From JALNZF01 sp964447405 (GTDB taxonomy: Bacteria > Nitrospirota > UBA9217): a DNA stretch of 64,000 nucleotides. A program made the translations under genes and the position numbers. The notes below the pieces were generated by a model, which was not told where the DNA came from, made no database searches, and saw only the letters and a program-made list of their open reading frames with translations. The stretch is taken from assembly GCA_964447405.1 (NCBI GenBank), contig CAYUSP010000004.1, positions 434,001 through 498,000 of the forward strand, written 5' to 3'. How positions within the stretch are numbered: position 1 is the stretch's first letter; each line of letters begins with the position of its first letter. This document shows, piece by piece, positions 53,165 through 61,893 of this stretch.

Positions 53165-54550
53165 TCAATCTTCAGTTTCAATCCCCAGCGCCTTGATCTT
53201 CCGATGCAGATTGCTGCGCTCAATGTTGATGCTGTCCGCAGTCCTGCTCACGTTGCCATTGTTCTCCCGCAGCTTCTGTGTAATGAACTCGCGTTCGAAT
53301 GCAGCGCGTGCATCTTTCAGGTGCGCGTGGGTGGCACGGACCTGGAGAACCGGGGGTTGATCGGGCGTCTTGGGCGAGACCAGACCGCGGCTTACGGGCA
53401 GCGGGACATCCGCGGCTGTCAGGACAGGCCCGGGCACCATGATCATCAGACGCTCGATGATATTGCGGAGCTCCCGTACGTTGCCAGGCCACGCATAGCG
53501 CACAAACAGCTCGATTGCCCCGTCCTCCATGGTCTTCGGCTTTTGACCGTATTCGTCCGCAAATTCCTGCAGAAAGTGGCGCGCGAGGCGGGGGATGTCA
53601 TCAACCCGCTCACGAAGCGGAGGGACTTCCAGGGGTATGACGTTTAACCGGTAGTATAAATCCTCGCGAAAAGCGCCCCTTCTGATTTCTTCGGCAAGAA
53701 CCTTGTTCGAAGCGGCAAGCACTCGTACATTGGATTTCAATGTTTTCATGCCGCCGACCCGCTGGAATTCCTGCCCCTCAAGCACGCGCAGCACCTTTGC
53801 CTGCGTGGCCAGGCTCATGTCCGCGATCTCGTCGAGGAAGATCGTCCCGCCGTGCGCCAGTTCGAACTTGCCCCGCTTCATCCCGGTCGCGCCGGTAAAG
53901 GAGCCTTTTTCATGGCCGAACAGTTCACTCTCGATAAGCTCCTGCGGGATCGCTGCGCAGTTCACTTCGATAAAGGGGCCTTTCGAGCGTTTGCTGGCCC
54001 GATGAATGCCCCGCGCCACCAGTTCCTTTCCCGTGCCGCTCTCGCCATGGATGAGCACCCAGCCGTTCGTGGGGCCTGCCAGCGCGATCTGCTGTTTAAG
54101 CGACTTGATCTTCATGCTTTCGCCCACGATTTCGAACTTCCGTTCGAAACTGCTTCTGAGCGTTTCATTCTCGTCCCGCAGCCGGAGCTCCTCGATGCCG
54201 TGCTGCACGGACAACAGAATGCGCGCCGCATCCGGCGGCTTGATGATAAAATCATAGGCTCCAAGCTTGACCGATTTCACCGCCTCGTCGATGCCGCCAT
54301 GGCCGGTCACCATGATGACCGGCATCTCGGGGCGCAGCTCCTTGAATCTGCGGAGAACTTCCATGCCGTCCATCTCCGGCATCATGATGTCAAGCAGCGC
54401 AAGCGACGGCTGAGCCTCGTTCAGAAGCTCGATACCTTCCCTCCCCGAACCAGCGGTCACGACATCGTAGCCCTCGTCGCGCAGCAGGTTGGCAAGGCTC
54501 TTTCTGACGTTCTCTTCGTCGTCTACTATAAGGATCGTTTCATGAGGCAT
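53165..54550 (-). CDS. NtrC/NtrX-family sigma-54-dependent response regulator
   Basis: The 461-residue protein has a receiver (ILIVDDEENVRKS, phospho-Asp in LALLDIMMPEMDG, Lys in IIKPPD). A sigma-54 AAA domain follows (Walker A GESGTGKE, loop GSFTGA in place of the usual GAFTGA, Walker B FLDEIADMS). A Fis-type HTH closes it (NGNVSRTADSINIERSNLHRKI). The start ATG 54550 begins the receiver; 13 upstream codons lack support. No histidine kinase is adjacent, so the partner is unknown. Confidence 0.92.
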   Translation of the reverse strand: MPHETILIVDDEENVRKSLANLLRDEGYDVVTAGSGREGIELLNEAQPSLALLDIMMPEMDGMEVLRRFKELRPEMPVIMVTGHGGIDEAVKSVKLGAYDFIIKPPDAARILLSVQHGIEELRLRDENETLRSSFERKFEIVGESMKIKSLKQQIALAGPTNGWVLIHGESGTGKELVARGIHRASKRSKGPFIEVNCAAIPQELIESELFGHEKGSFTGATGMKRGKFELAHGGTIFLDEIADMSLATQAKVLRVLEGQEFQRVGGMKTLKSNVRVLAASNKVLAEEIRRGAFREDLYYRLNVIPLEVPPLRERVDDIPRLARHFLQEFADEYGQKPKTMEDGAIELFVRYAWPGNVRELRNIIERLMIMVPGPVLTAADVPLPVSRGLVSPKTPDQPPVLQVRATHAHLKDARAAFEREFITQKLRENNGNVSRTADSINIERSNLHRKIKALGIETED

Positions 54551-54589
54551 GGTATAGTTTCCATTAGGGGCTGCGGTACTGACCAGCAA

Positions 54590-55711
54590 TCACTTCCCGA
54601 GTTTATTTTTCAGCATCTCCGCTACTACGTCGATCTCCTGCTCCGTCGTTTCCCGTCCGAAACTGAAGCGGATCGCTCCCCGGGCCAGATATAAATTGGT
54701 ACCCATGGCCACAAGCACATGAGACGGCGTCATCGTGTCGCCGTGGCACGCTGCGCCGGGCGAAACCGCGACACCTTCCAGCGCCTGCATGACATCCACG
54801 GCCGTGAAACCGTCAAAGCTTATGTTCCAGGTGTTCGGAAGCTTGCGTTCGGGATGGCCGTTCAAATGCACGGTCAGCCCCGCATTGTTCAGCCCATCGA
54901 GCAAGCGACTTCCCAGCCGCATCTGTCGCGGGCCTTCGTTGGTGATCAGACCCGCAGCTACAACACTGGCTGCCCCCAGGCCGATAATGAATGCAGTATT
55001 TTCCGTACCTGGCCTCATGCCGCGCTCATGCCCGGCGCCGTGCAGGAGCGGAGGGAGTTTGCGTCCCTCTTTTATATACAGAGCCCCGATCCCCTTCGGC
55101 GCGTAGAACTTGTGCCCGGCAATGGTAAGGAAATCCACGCCCAGATCGGCGATATTCAGCGGAACCTTGCCAACGCTCTGCGCTGCATCCGTATGGAACA
55201 ACACGCCCCGCCCTGCGGCGATCGCGGCAAGAGCTTTGATGTCCTGGATGGTCCCCACCTCGTTGTTCGAGTGCATGATCGAGATCAACACGGTTTCGCC
55301 GGTAATGGCCTTCTCAAGCTCAGCAGGGTCGATAAGGCCTGAACGGTCCACGGGAAGATAGGTCACCCGATATCCGAAACGTTCAAGATGACGGCAGGGC
55401 TCAAGAACCGCGGGATGCTCAATGCTCGACGTGACGACATGCTTCCCCTTCCCGCTTGCCTTGGCGATCCCCTTGATCACCATGTTGTTCGATTCGGTCG
55501 CACCGCTCGTAAAATAGACCTCGGATGCATTGCAGCCGATCAAAGCCGCCACCTGCTCGCGCGCCTGTTCAATGGCTGTTTTGCAGGTTACGCCGAACCC
55601 GTGGCTGCTCGACGGATTGCCGTACCGTTCCTTCAGGTAGGGCATCATCTCGTCCAGCACACGCGCATCGATCGGGGTACTAGCGTTATAGTCGAGATAA
55701 ATTGGTTTCAT
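54590..55711 (-). CDS. cysteine desulfurase (NifS/IscS class)
   Basis: The 373-residue PLP enzyme releases sulfur from cysteine for Fe-S clusters or thio-modification. The PLP Lys lies in TIAGHKFYAPKGIGALY, HTDAAQ holds the cofactor ring, and the sulfur-accepting Cys lies in SPGAACHGDTMTPSHVL. There is no iscU or other cluster gene nearby, and cysK is upstream. It may belong to a general IscS or to an archaeal/delta-type NifS. Confidence 0.93.
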   Translation of the reverse strand: MKPIYLDYNASTPIDARVLDEMMPYLKERYGNPSSSHGFGVTCKTAIEQAREQVAALIGCNASEVYFTSGATESNNMVIKGIAKASGKGKHVVTSSIEHPAVLEPCRHLERFGYRVTYLPVDRSGLIDPAELEKAITGETVLISIMHSNNEVGTIQDIKALAAIAAGRGVLFHTDAAQSVGKVPLNIADLGVDFLTIAGHKFYAPKGIGALYIKEGRKLPPLLHGAGHERGMRPGTENTAFIIGLGAASVVAAGLITNEGPRQMRLGSRLLDGLNNAGLTVHLNGHPERKLPNTWNISFDGFTAVDVMQALEGVAVSPGAACHGDTMTPSHVLVAMGTNLYLARGAIRFSFGRETTEQEIDVVAEMLKNKLGK

Positions 55712-55734
55712 GGTAAGATCTGATAACAGCTAAT

Positions 55735-55868
55735 GTAACCACAGATGAACACGGATAAGACTAAAAATCACTTCAAAATTTAACTGAGAAATGCACCCTA
55801 ATGATGTGACACTTTAACAGAGTGGGTTTTTGATTCATCTGTGTCTATCTGCGTCTAACGGTGGTTAC
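55735..55868. repeat. dispersed inverted-pair repeat, copy 2
   Basis: The left arm (GTAACCACAGATGAACACGG, from 55735) and the right arm (55832-55868, reading GTAACCACCGTTAGACGCAG on the minus strand) face each other across about 70 bases. The pair occupies the gap between the cysteine desulfurase and cysK genes. Confidence 0.75.
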
Positions 55869-55968
55869 GTTTTCTTCTAAGGATGAAAGAACCCGGAAGA
55901 AATTGCCTCCCCCGGGTTGAGAATACCTGATACCGTGAGTGATGGAGCACACCTGACTCCTGACTCGG

Positions 55969-56895
55969 TTACCCGTTGCCGAACAATCCCGTGGTCAGAT
56001 AGCGTTCACCAACATCAGGGAGCAAAGTCACGACCCGGGCGCCTTTGCCCAGCTTGGCTGCGATCTGGAGAGCAGCCCAGCATGCAGCACCCGAGGATAT
56101 GCCGACGAGCAGCCCTTCCTCGCGTACCAGTCGCTGCGCCGTCGCTTTTGCATCATCATTCTGCACCTGGATGATCCCGTCATAGATCTCGGTATCCAGA
56201 ATAGCCGGGACAAAACCGGCGCCGATGCCCTGAATGGGGTGAGGCCCGGCCGGCCCGCCGGACAGCACCGGGGATGCGGCCGGCTCAACGGCGAAGATCG
56301 TGATGTCCTTGTACGTTCTTCTCAACACGTCGCCGACGCCGGTTATCGTGCCGCCGGTACCGACACCGGCAACAAAAGCGTCGATCTTTTTCGAACCCAT
56401 AGCCGCGATGATCTCTTTAGCCGTCGTCTTCCGATGCACCTGCGGATTCGAGGGATTGCCGAACTGGTCAGGCTTGTAATACGCCTTCCCCGAGGCCTTG
56501 ATCTCATCCGCCTTCTCCACCGCGCCCTTCATGCCTTTTTCACGTGGCGTAAGCACCAGCTGCGCTCCGTATGCCGCGAGCAGCTGCCGACGCTCCAGGG
56601 ACATGGATTCCGGCATGGTGAGAATGATCGGATATCCCTTGACCGCAGCGACCATGGCAAGACCGATCCCTGTATTGCCGCTGGTAGGCTCCACAATGGT
56701 CATGCCCTTTTTCAGGATACCGCGCTTCTCGGCATCCTCGATCATGGCCATGGCGATCCGGTCCTTGACGCTGCCACCAGGATTGAACCCCTCCAGCTTG
56801 GCCCAAACCTCGGCATCCGATGGCCCCGGGAGCCTGTGCAGCTTCAGCATCGGGGTGTTCCCTATCAGGTTGAGTATGGTTTTTATCTTCGGCAT
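55969..56895 (-). CDS. cysK: cysteine synthase A
   Basis: The 308-residue PLP enzyme joins O-acetylserine and sulfide. PLP Lys lies in NPGGSVKDRIA, the phosphate loop is GTGGTITG, substrate-binding TSGNTGIGLA is near residue 70, and ISSGAACWA near the C-terminus. AAAGGA precedes the ATG. It follows recN closely and may be transcribed with it. Confidence 0.96.
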   Translation of the reverse strand: MPKIKTILNLIGNTPMLKLHRLPGPSDAEVWAKLEGFNPGGSVKDRIAMAMIEDAEKRGILKKGMTIVEPTSGNTGIGLAMVAAVKGYPIILTMPESMSLERRQLLAAYGAQLVLTPREKGMKGAVEKADEIKASGKAYYKPDQFGNPSNPQVHRKTTAKEIIAAMGSKKIDAFVAGVGTGGTITGVGDVLRRTYKDITIFAVEPAASPVLSGGPAGPHPIQGIGAGFVPAILDTEIYDGIIQVQNDDAKATAQRLVREEGLLVGISSGAACWAALQIAAKLGKGARVVTLLPDVGERYLTTGLFGNG

Positions 56896-56937
56896 GGGAA
56901 TTCCTTTCCGTGTCTTCGTGTTGCTGTCAGAACGCGT

Positions 56938-58638
56938 TTATGAAGCTCCCCGATAGAGCATCTCCTTCGCATGTCTAATCGAAGCGTCGGTTATGGTGCT
57001 GCCGCCCAGCATGCGCGCGATCTCGTCAACGCGCTCCTGCTTGTCGAGCAGCCGTACGTCCGTGATCGTCCGGTCTTTCTTTACCGTTTTTGATACACCA
57101 TAGTGGCTGCCTGCCATGCTCGCGATCTGCGGCAGATGCGTGATGCAGAACACCTGGCGTTTTGTCGAGATCCTTTTGAGCTTCTTGCCGACCTCCTCCG
57201 CCACAGCGCCGCCGATGCCGGCATCCACCTCATCAAACACCAGCGTGGGAATGCGGTCGCCCGCGGCCAGGATGGTCTTGAGCGCGAGCATAATGCGCGA
57301 CAACTCACCGCCCGACGCGATCCGGGCAAGCGGCCTCGCTTCCTCGCCCGGGTTCGGCGCGATCAGGAACTCCACGCGGTCAGCGCCGTCCGGCCCTGCC
57401 TTGAGCCCGCTGAAGGTTTCGCCTCCGGGTTCCTGTGCTATCTTCACGGTGAAGGCCGTTTTTTTCATGCCCAATTGGCCAAGCTCAGCCTCAATTTTTT
57501 TCTCGAGCTCCTGCGCTGCCGCCCCCCGCTTCTTCGTAAGCAAGGCCGCCTTGTCAGTCAGCACGAACTTGATCGCCTGGATCTCCGACTTGCAGTGTTC
57601 GATATCCTCGGTGCTCCGTTCCATGCGTTCTAGGTCCGCGGATGCCCTCATACCAAACGCGATGATCTCCTCGATGCTGTTCCCGTATTTCTTTTTCAGT
57701 TTCTGGATCAGGTCCAGCCGGTCTCCGATCGCTTCAAGCCTCTGGGGATCGAATTCCACCCTGTCCCGGTACGAGGCAAGCATCCGCGCTGCCTCCTCGA
57801 TCTGGGCACCGCCCGACACGCAAAGTTCCAGCGCACCCTGCAGCGTGCTGTCGATCTCGGCGATGTCCTTCAACCCGGATATCGCTTTTTTCAGGATCGC
57901 GAGCGCTGACCCGTCTGACGAATAGAGGGCCTCCTCCGCCATGGCGGATCCGGCAGCAAGTTTTTCCGAGCTCGCCATGACCCGCTGCGCGTGGGAAAGC
58001 TCAGCATCCTCGCCCGGCTTGAGTTGGGCTGCGTCGAGCTCGCTCTTCTGGAACCGCAGCATGTCCTCGCGCTGCGCCCGGTCGCGCTCACCTTCCTGAA
58101 GCTCCGCGAGTATCTTGCGCACGTCCAGCAGCCTGCGGTACTCGGCTGCCACGGCATTACGGTCAGCCTCCAGGCCTCCGAACGAGTCCAGCATGTCCAG
58201 CTGGCGGTCGAGGGAGAGGAGCGACTGGTGTTCATGCTGGCCATGGATGTCGGCGAGATTAGCACCCACGGCAGCAAGCGTCGCGAGATTGGCCAGGCTG
58301 CCGTTGATGTAGACCTTGTTCTTGCCGGACGACGACAACACCCGGCGCACAATAAGATCCTCACCCTCCTTTGCCTCGATGCCCTGTTCGCCCAGCATCC
58401 GGCGGACCTCTGCGGCGTTGCCGCCGTTCAGTTCGAACGCAGCCTCGATCACGGCCTCGTCGCAGCCGGTGCGTATAAGGTCTGCGCTCGCGCGCTCTCC
58501 GAGAGCCAGGTTCAGTGCATCGACGACAATGGACTTGCCGGCCCCGGTCTCGCCGGTGAATACGTTCAGGCCCGGCGCGAATTCCACGCGCACCTGGTCG
58601 ATAATGGCGAAGTTCTTTATGTTCAGTTCTTTTAACAT
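56938..58638 (-). CDS. recN: DNA repair protein RecN
   Basis: The 566-residue SMC-like ATPase acts early in double-strand-break repair. The Walker A is VFTGETGAGKSIVVDAL, the ABC-type signature ARIASGGELSRIMLALK is near residue 460, and Walker B is TLVFDEVDAGIGGAVAEE. A coiled-coil arm occupies the middle. The gap to cysK is 42 bases. Confidence 0.96.
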   Translation of the reverse strand: MLKELNIKNFAIIDQVRVEFAPGLNVFTGETGAGKSIVVDALNLALGERASADLIRTGCDEAVIEAAFELNGGNAAEVRRMLGEQGIEAKEGEDLIVRRVLSSSGKNKVYINGSLANLATLAAVGANLADIHGQHEHQSLLSLDRQLDMLDSFGGLEADRNAVAAEYRRLLDVRKILAELQEGERDRAQREDMLRFQKSELDAAQLKPGEDAELSHAQRVMASSEKLAAGSAMAEEALYSSDGSALAILKKAISGLKDIAEIDSTLQGALELCVSGGAQIEEAARMLASYRDRVEFDPQRLEAIGDRLDLIQKLKKKYGNSIEEIIAFGMRASADLERMERSTEDIEHCKSEIQAIKFVLTDKAALLTKKRGAAAQELEKKIEAELGQLGMKKTAFTVKIAQEPGGETFSGLKAGPDGADRVEFLIAPNPGEEARPLARIASGGELSRIMLALKTILAAGDRIPTLVFDEVDAGIGGAVAEEVGKKLKRISTKRQVFCITHLPQIASMAGSHYGVSKTVKKDRTITDVRLLDKQERVDEIARMLGGSTITDASIRHAKEMLYRGAS

Positions 58639-58724
58639 AGGATTAGAGTGTCATGTAGCACGGAAAGACTACAGGGAAAAGCGCAGTTGACTTGACTGCC
58701 TTGCTACATGCCACTCGCTCTTCG

Positions 58725-59294
58725 CTACTTGCTACTTGCCCCTTTTTTTATTGTTTCAGCTTTCTTCTGCGCAAACCGCTCCTGCGTGGACTTACCGCTT
58801 CCTGCAGCCTTGCCATAATATTCCGCGGCCTGGTCGCGCTTCCCCATGCGTTCGCTGGCCCTTCCTGCCCAGTAATAACCGGTACCCACCCACATACCCG
58901 ACGCCGGATACTGCTCGGGGATCTTTAAAAATTCGATGACTGCCTGGGCATCCCTGCCCAGGAGGAAAGTGCAAAAACCGATCCAGTATTGCGTTGGCGC
59001 GCGTTCAGACGGTTTCTGAGCATTTAATGCAGTCTGGTACGATTCGAGGGCATGCCCATAATCAGCCATGCGGAAATAGCTGTCCGCTATCCGGGTATGG
59101 ATCACAGACGCGGGAATATCACGAGCAGTGGAGGAGAGGACGGCCCGGTAAGCCTGGATGGCATCGGAATATTTTCCTTCGGAAAAATGCTTGTTTGCCT
59201 GTTGAAACTCCCGGGAACCGTTGGCAGCGAAAAGTGAACTTGGATGGAGAGAGAGGGCGAGCAGCAGGAAAACCGCGGACACATTCATTCTCAT
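58725..59294 (-). CDS. TPR-repeat exported protein
   Basis: The 189-residue protein has a signal peptide (cleavage after LFAAN or nearby) and four to five TPR-type helical pairs (FQQANKHFSEGKYSDAIQAYR, IADSYFRMADYGHALESY and others). It resembles YbgF-like scaffold proteins. AAGGAG lies six bases before ATG 59294 (MRMNVSAV), so a longer N-terminus is unlikely. The last residues (GASSK) run into a word-repeat spacer. The function is unknown. Confidence 0.8.
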   Translation of the reverse strand: MRMNVSAVFLLLALSLHPSSLFAANGSREFQQANKHFSEGKYSDAIQAYRAVLSSTARDIPASVIHTRIADSYFRMADYGHALESYQTALNAQKPSERAPTQYWIGFCTFLLGRDAQAVIEFLKIPEQYPASGMWVGTGYYWAGRASERMGKRDQAAEYYGKAAGSGKSTQERFAQKKAETIKKGASSK

Positions 59295-59475
59295 TTTCAT
59301 CTCCTTATAAAAAAAGACTGTGTCAAATTTAACACAAAGCATTGACCTACACAAGAGTAATATTAATTTCCAGCCATTGGAAACCACATCAATCCAAGAA
59401 CATATGATGCGAACCGATGTCATTGCCATGGGCAAGATATCTCCAAGACTATCAAACCATGTCACGATTTTCGCC

Positions 59476-59504
59476 TTGACAGGCTGCTGTTCCGTGAGTA
59501 TTAT
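59476..59504 (+). promoter_or_regulatory. strong promoter before the FmdB-type gene
   Basis: TTGACA at 59476-59481 and TATTAT at 59499-59504 are 17 bases apart. The RNA would start about 59511 and give a leader of about 160 bases. Confidence 0.7.
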
Positions 59505-59669
59505 GTCCTACGTTTTCAGCGGAGAGATGCACTTTAACTATCGATACAATAACAAGTGAACGATCACAACGTCACGAATTTAAAGACCGGATCGTTTTCA
59601 TAAGCCTTGACGTTTGCTGAACTTGGCGTCTTGGTTGTGATCATGTTTTTACGTGAAAGGAGTAGTGTA
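59505..59669 (+). promoter_or_regulatory. structured leader of the FmdB-type gene
   Basis: GATCACAAC (59562-59570) and GTTGTGATC (59634-59642) are perfect 9-base inverted arms enclosing about 60 bases. They close just before AAAGGAG (59656-59662). This could hide or expose the ribosome-binding site. A 10-codon ORF (59527-59559) ends just before the stem. It does not match any RNA family I recognise. Confidence 0.4.
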
Positions 59670-59867
59670 ATGCCATTCTATGAATATCTGTGTGAGGCCT
59701 GCAGTAAGGATTTCGTCCTGCTTCAGTCCATGGGTGCAAAGACCGAAGATACGGTCTGCCCCTATTGCAGCGAAAAGCGGGCGAAAAAGAAACTCTCCAA
59801 ATTCAGCGCAGCAGGCGGCGAAAACCATGTTTGCAGCACAAGCGGGCCATCCCGGGGCGGCGGCTGA
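59670..59867 (+). CDS. FmdB-type zinc-ribbon protein
   Basis: The 65-residue protein opens with the FmdB-family sequence MPFYEYLCEACSKDFVLLQS, and CxxC (CEAC) plus CPYC give the four zinc ligands. A Gly/Ser-rich tail follows. FmdB proteins are linked to formamidase and other regulators but their role is not settled. AAAGGAG precedes the ATG at 59670. A strong terminator follows. Confidence 0.85.
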   Translation: MPFYEYLCEACSKDFVLLQSMGAKTEDTVCPYCSEKRAKKKLSKFSAAGGENHVCSTSGPSRGGG

Positions 59868-59909
59868 GGAATCTGACCACGTCCGCCGTGCGCGGATAAA
59901 AAACAATAC

Positions 59910-59944
59910 AAGCCTGAGCGTCGATCGACTCTCAGGCTTTTTTG
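59910..59944 (+). terminator. Rho-independent terminator of the FmdB-type gene
   Basis: AAGCCTGAG pairs with CTCAGGCTT across 12 bases, followed by TTTTTT. Confidence 0.85.
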
Positions 59945-60024
59945 TGCAAAGAGACGACAACGTAAAACGAAAATACCGACCTTATTCGAAAAGATCTGAA
60001 TTTGTCAACTGCAGATAAATTTCC

Positions 60025-60939
60025 ATGGCCGCAGTCACACTAAAAACCTTTCTCAATCCCCGGTACTGGTATGCATGGCCGGTCCTGATGCTCATGGTCC
60101 TCATGAGTTGGATGCCGTTCCGCGTGCTGTGGTGGCTGGGGACCGGTCTGGGATCGCTCATTTCGTTATTCCCCTCACCAAATCGGAGTTTTGCGGAAAA
60201 GAACATCGAGCTCTGTTTCCCTGAAATGAATGCGGCAAAACGCCGTGATCTTGCAAAGCAGCATTTTCGCTTGAGCGGTTATACCATTCTCTGCCTGAGC
60301 ATTGTCTGGTTCGCTCCCATCCGACGCCTGAAAAAGCTCGTTAGAGTTCGCGATGAATACAACTTCGACAATGCCCGCGCCGCGGGCAAGAACATTATCC
60401 TGCTCGCCCCTCATTTTATCGCCCTCGACATCGGTGGTATGCGCGCCGGATATGACAAAAACCTTGTTGCCATGTATCGAAAGGCCCGTGACCCTTTTCT
60501 GGAATATCTTTTTCAGCGCCGATCCAGATACGGCGCCATTTTAGTTGACCGGCTTGCCAGCCTCAAAACCATGCTCCGCCTGGTCCGCGAAGGTTATCCT
60601 CTGTACTATCTGCCGGATCAGGATATGGGTGAGCGCGCCAGCGTTTTCGTACCCTTCTTCGGCATTCCCGCGGCTACGGTCACCGCACTCAGCCGCATCG
60701 CGGACACAACGAATTCCGCGGTCGTTCCCTGCGTTAGCCGTATCCTACCCCAGGGAAAAGGCTTCGAAGTCCGTTACTACCCTCCTTTCGAGAACTTCCC
60801 CACCAACGATCCTCTGGCGGATGCTGCCCGTATGAACCGGGAAATCGAGAAATGGGTCCGCGAAATGCCCGAGCAGTATATGTGGTCCTACCGCAGATTC
60901 AAAACCCGGCCGAACAATGAACCTTCCTTGTATGAATAA
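60025..60939 (+). CDS. LpxL/HtrB-family lipid A acyltransferase
   Basis: The 304-residue membrane-associated protein has one N-terminal hydrophobic segment, the catalytic HxxxxD in LAPHFIALDIGG, and a conserved YLPDQDMG block. It transfers secondary acyl chains to lipid A in the inner membrane. MWSYRRFKTRP is the typical end. Its presence supports a lipopolysaccharide-bearing cell. The next gene starts within its last codons. Confidence 0.9.
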   Translation: MAAVTLKTFLNPRYWYAWPVLMLMVLMSWMPFRVLWWLGTGLGSLISLFPSPNRSFAEKNIELCFPEMNAAKRRDLAKQHFRLSGYTILCLSIVWFAPIRRLKKLVRVRDEYNFDNARAAGKNIILLAPHFIALDIGGMRAGYDKNLVAMYRKARDPFLEYLFQRRSRYGAILVDRLASLKTMLRLVREGYPLYYLPDQDMGERASVFVPFFGIPAATVTALSRIADTTNSAVVPCVSRILPQGKGFEVRYYPPFENFPTNDPLADAARMNREIEKWVREMPEQYMWSYRRFKTRPNNEPSLYE

Positions 60940-61654
60940 GTGGACATACATCGACTCCGGTCCCAACCTCGGCGTCTACAATATGGCAATAGACGAGGAG
61001 CTTCTTGCCCGCGCGCAAGCAGGCGAACGTACCCCTGTGCTCCGTTTCTACGAATGGCAGCCGCCCACGGTCTCCATCGGCAGGTTCCAGAAGATCGAAA
61101 AGGCGGTGAATAGGGAGGCGTGCCGTGAACTCGGCATCGACATAGTCCGCCGCGTAACCGGAGGCAGGGCTGTCCTGCATAACAGTGAACTCACCTACAG
61201 CGTCATCGCCCGGACAGACCATCCGCTGTTTCCCCTGAATGTACTCGGCACCTACAAGGTCATTGCCGCGGGACTTCTCGTTGGGCTCAGGAACCTGGGC
61301 ATCCCCGCAGAGATGGTGTCGCGTGAAAACAGGAATCTATCTTTGATAAACAGGGATGTAAGAGATCACTCCTGCTTTTCCTCTCCCTCGTGGTATGAGA
61401 TCGTGGTTCATGGGAAAAAGATCATCGGCAGCGCCCAGCGGCGGCTGTCAAACGCATTTTTACAGCATGGTTCTCTCCTGATAGATTATGATCCCGTGCT
61501 CGAAGCCAGGGTTATCCCCGGCAGCAGCTCCCTGAAGTATGCCACATGTATGCAAGGGGAGTTGGGAAGAGCTGTGGCGCTGGAGGAAGTGAAAAAAGCG
61601 TTACAGCAGGGTTTCGCAGAGACACTCGGGATTGAATTTACTCATACTTCCTGA
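60917..61654 (+). CDS. LplA/LipM-family lipoate ligase or octanoyltransferase
   Basis: The 245-residue protein has the family motif RRVTGGRAVLH near residue 75 and a CFSSPSWYEIVVHGKKIIGSAQRR block near residue 160. A Cys in that block is the acyl acceptor in LipM-type octanoyltransferases, which favours LipM over a ligase. It modifies lipoyl domains of dehydrogenase complexes or GcvH. The ATG at 60917 overlaps the acyltransferase gene by 23 bases; ATG 60932 is an alternative. Neither has a strong ribosome-binding site. Confidence 0.85.
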   Translation: MNLPCMNKWTYIDSGPNLGVYNMAIDEELLARAQAGERTPVLRFYEWQPPTVSIGRFQKIEKAVNREACRELGIDIVRRVTGGRAVLHNSELTYSVIARTDHPLFPLNVLGTYKVIAAGLLVGLRNLGIPAEMVSRENRNLSLINRDVRDHSCFSSPSWYEIVVHGKKIIGSAQRRLSNAFLQHGSLLIDYDPVLEARVIPGSSSLKYATCMQGELGRAVALEEVKKALQQGFAETLGIEFTHTS

Positions 61655-61720
61655 GAAGGGCTCCTGGCCTTGTTCAATGACTGCATCGCTGCCTGTCTGT
61701 TAAACAACCTCAAAAGAGCA

Positions 61721-61870
61721 GTTGGGACGCAGATAAAACCGGATAAACGCAGATAAGTACAAACAACTTAGAATTGATGAAACGGGAAAAGACTCACCCT
61801 CATGGTGAATATTTCTTTCGCCCAAGTGTTCGGTTTTATCTGCGAAAATCTGCGTTCATCTGCGTCCAAC
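61721..61870. repeat. dispersed inverted-pair repeat, copy 3
   Basis: The left arm (from 61721, GTTGGGACGCAGATAAAACC) and the right arm (to 61870, reading GTTGGACGCAGATGAACGCA on the minus strand) face each other across about 75 bases. It fills most of the gap between the LipM-like gene and nosL. Confidence 0.75.
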
Positions 61871-61893
61871 AGCCGTTTATAGGATCATGCCGT

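Noticed and set aside
55890..55918. Possible terminator downstream of cysK
   Set aside because: The stem AACCCGG/CCGGGTT has a 14-base loop and no clear T-run, so support is weak.
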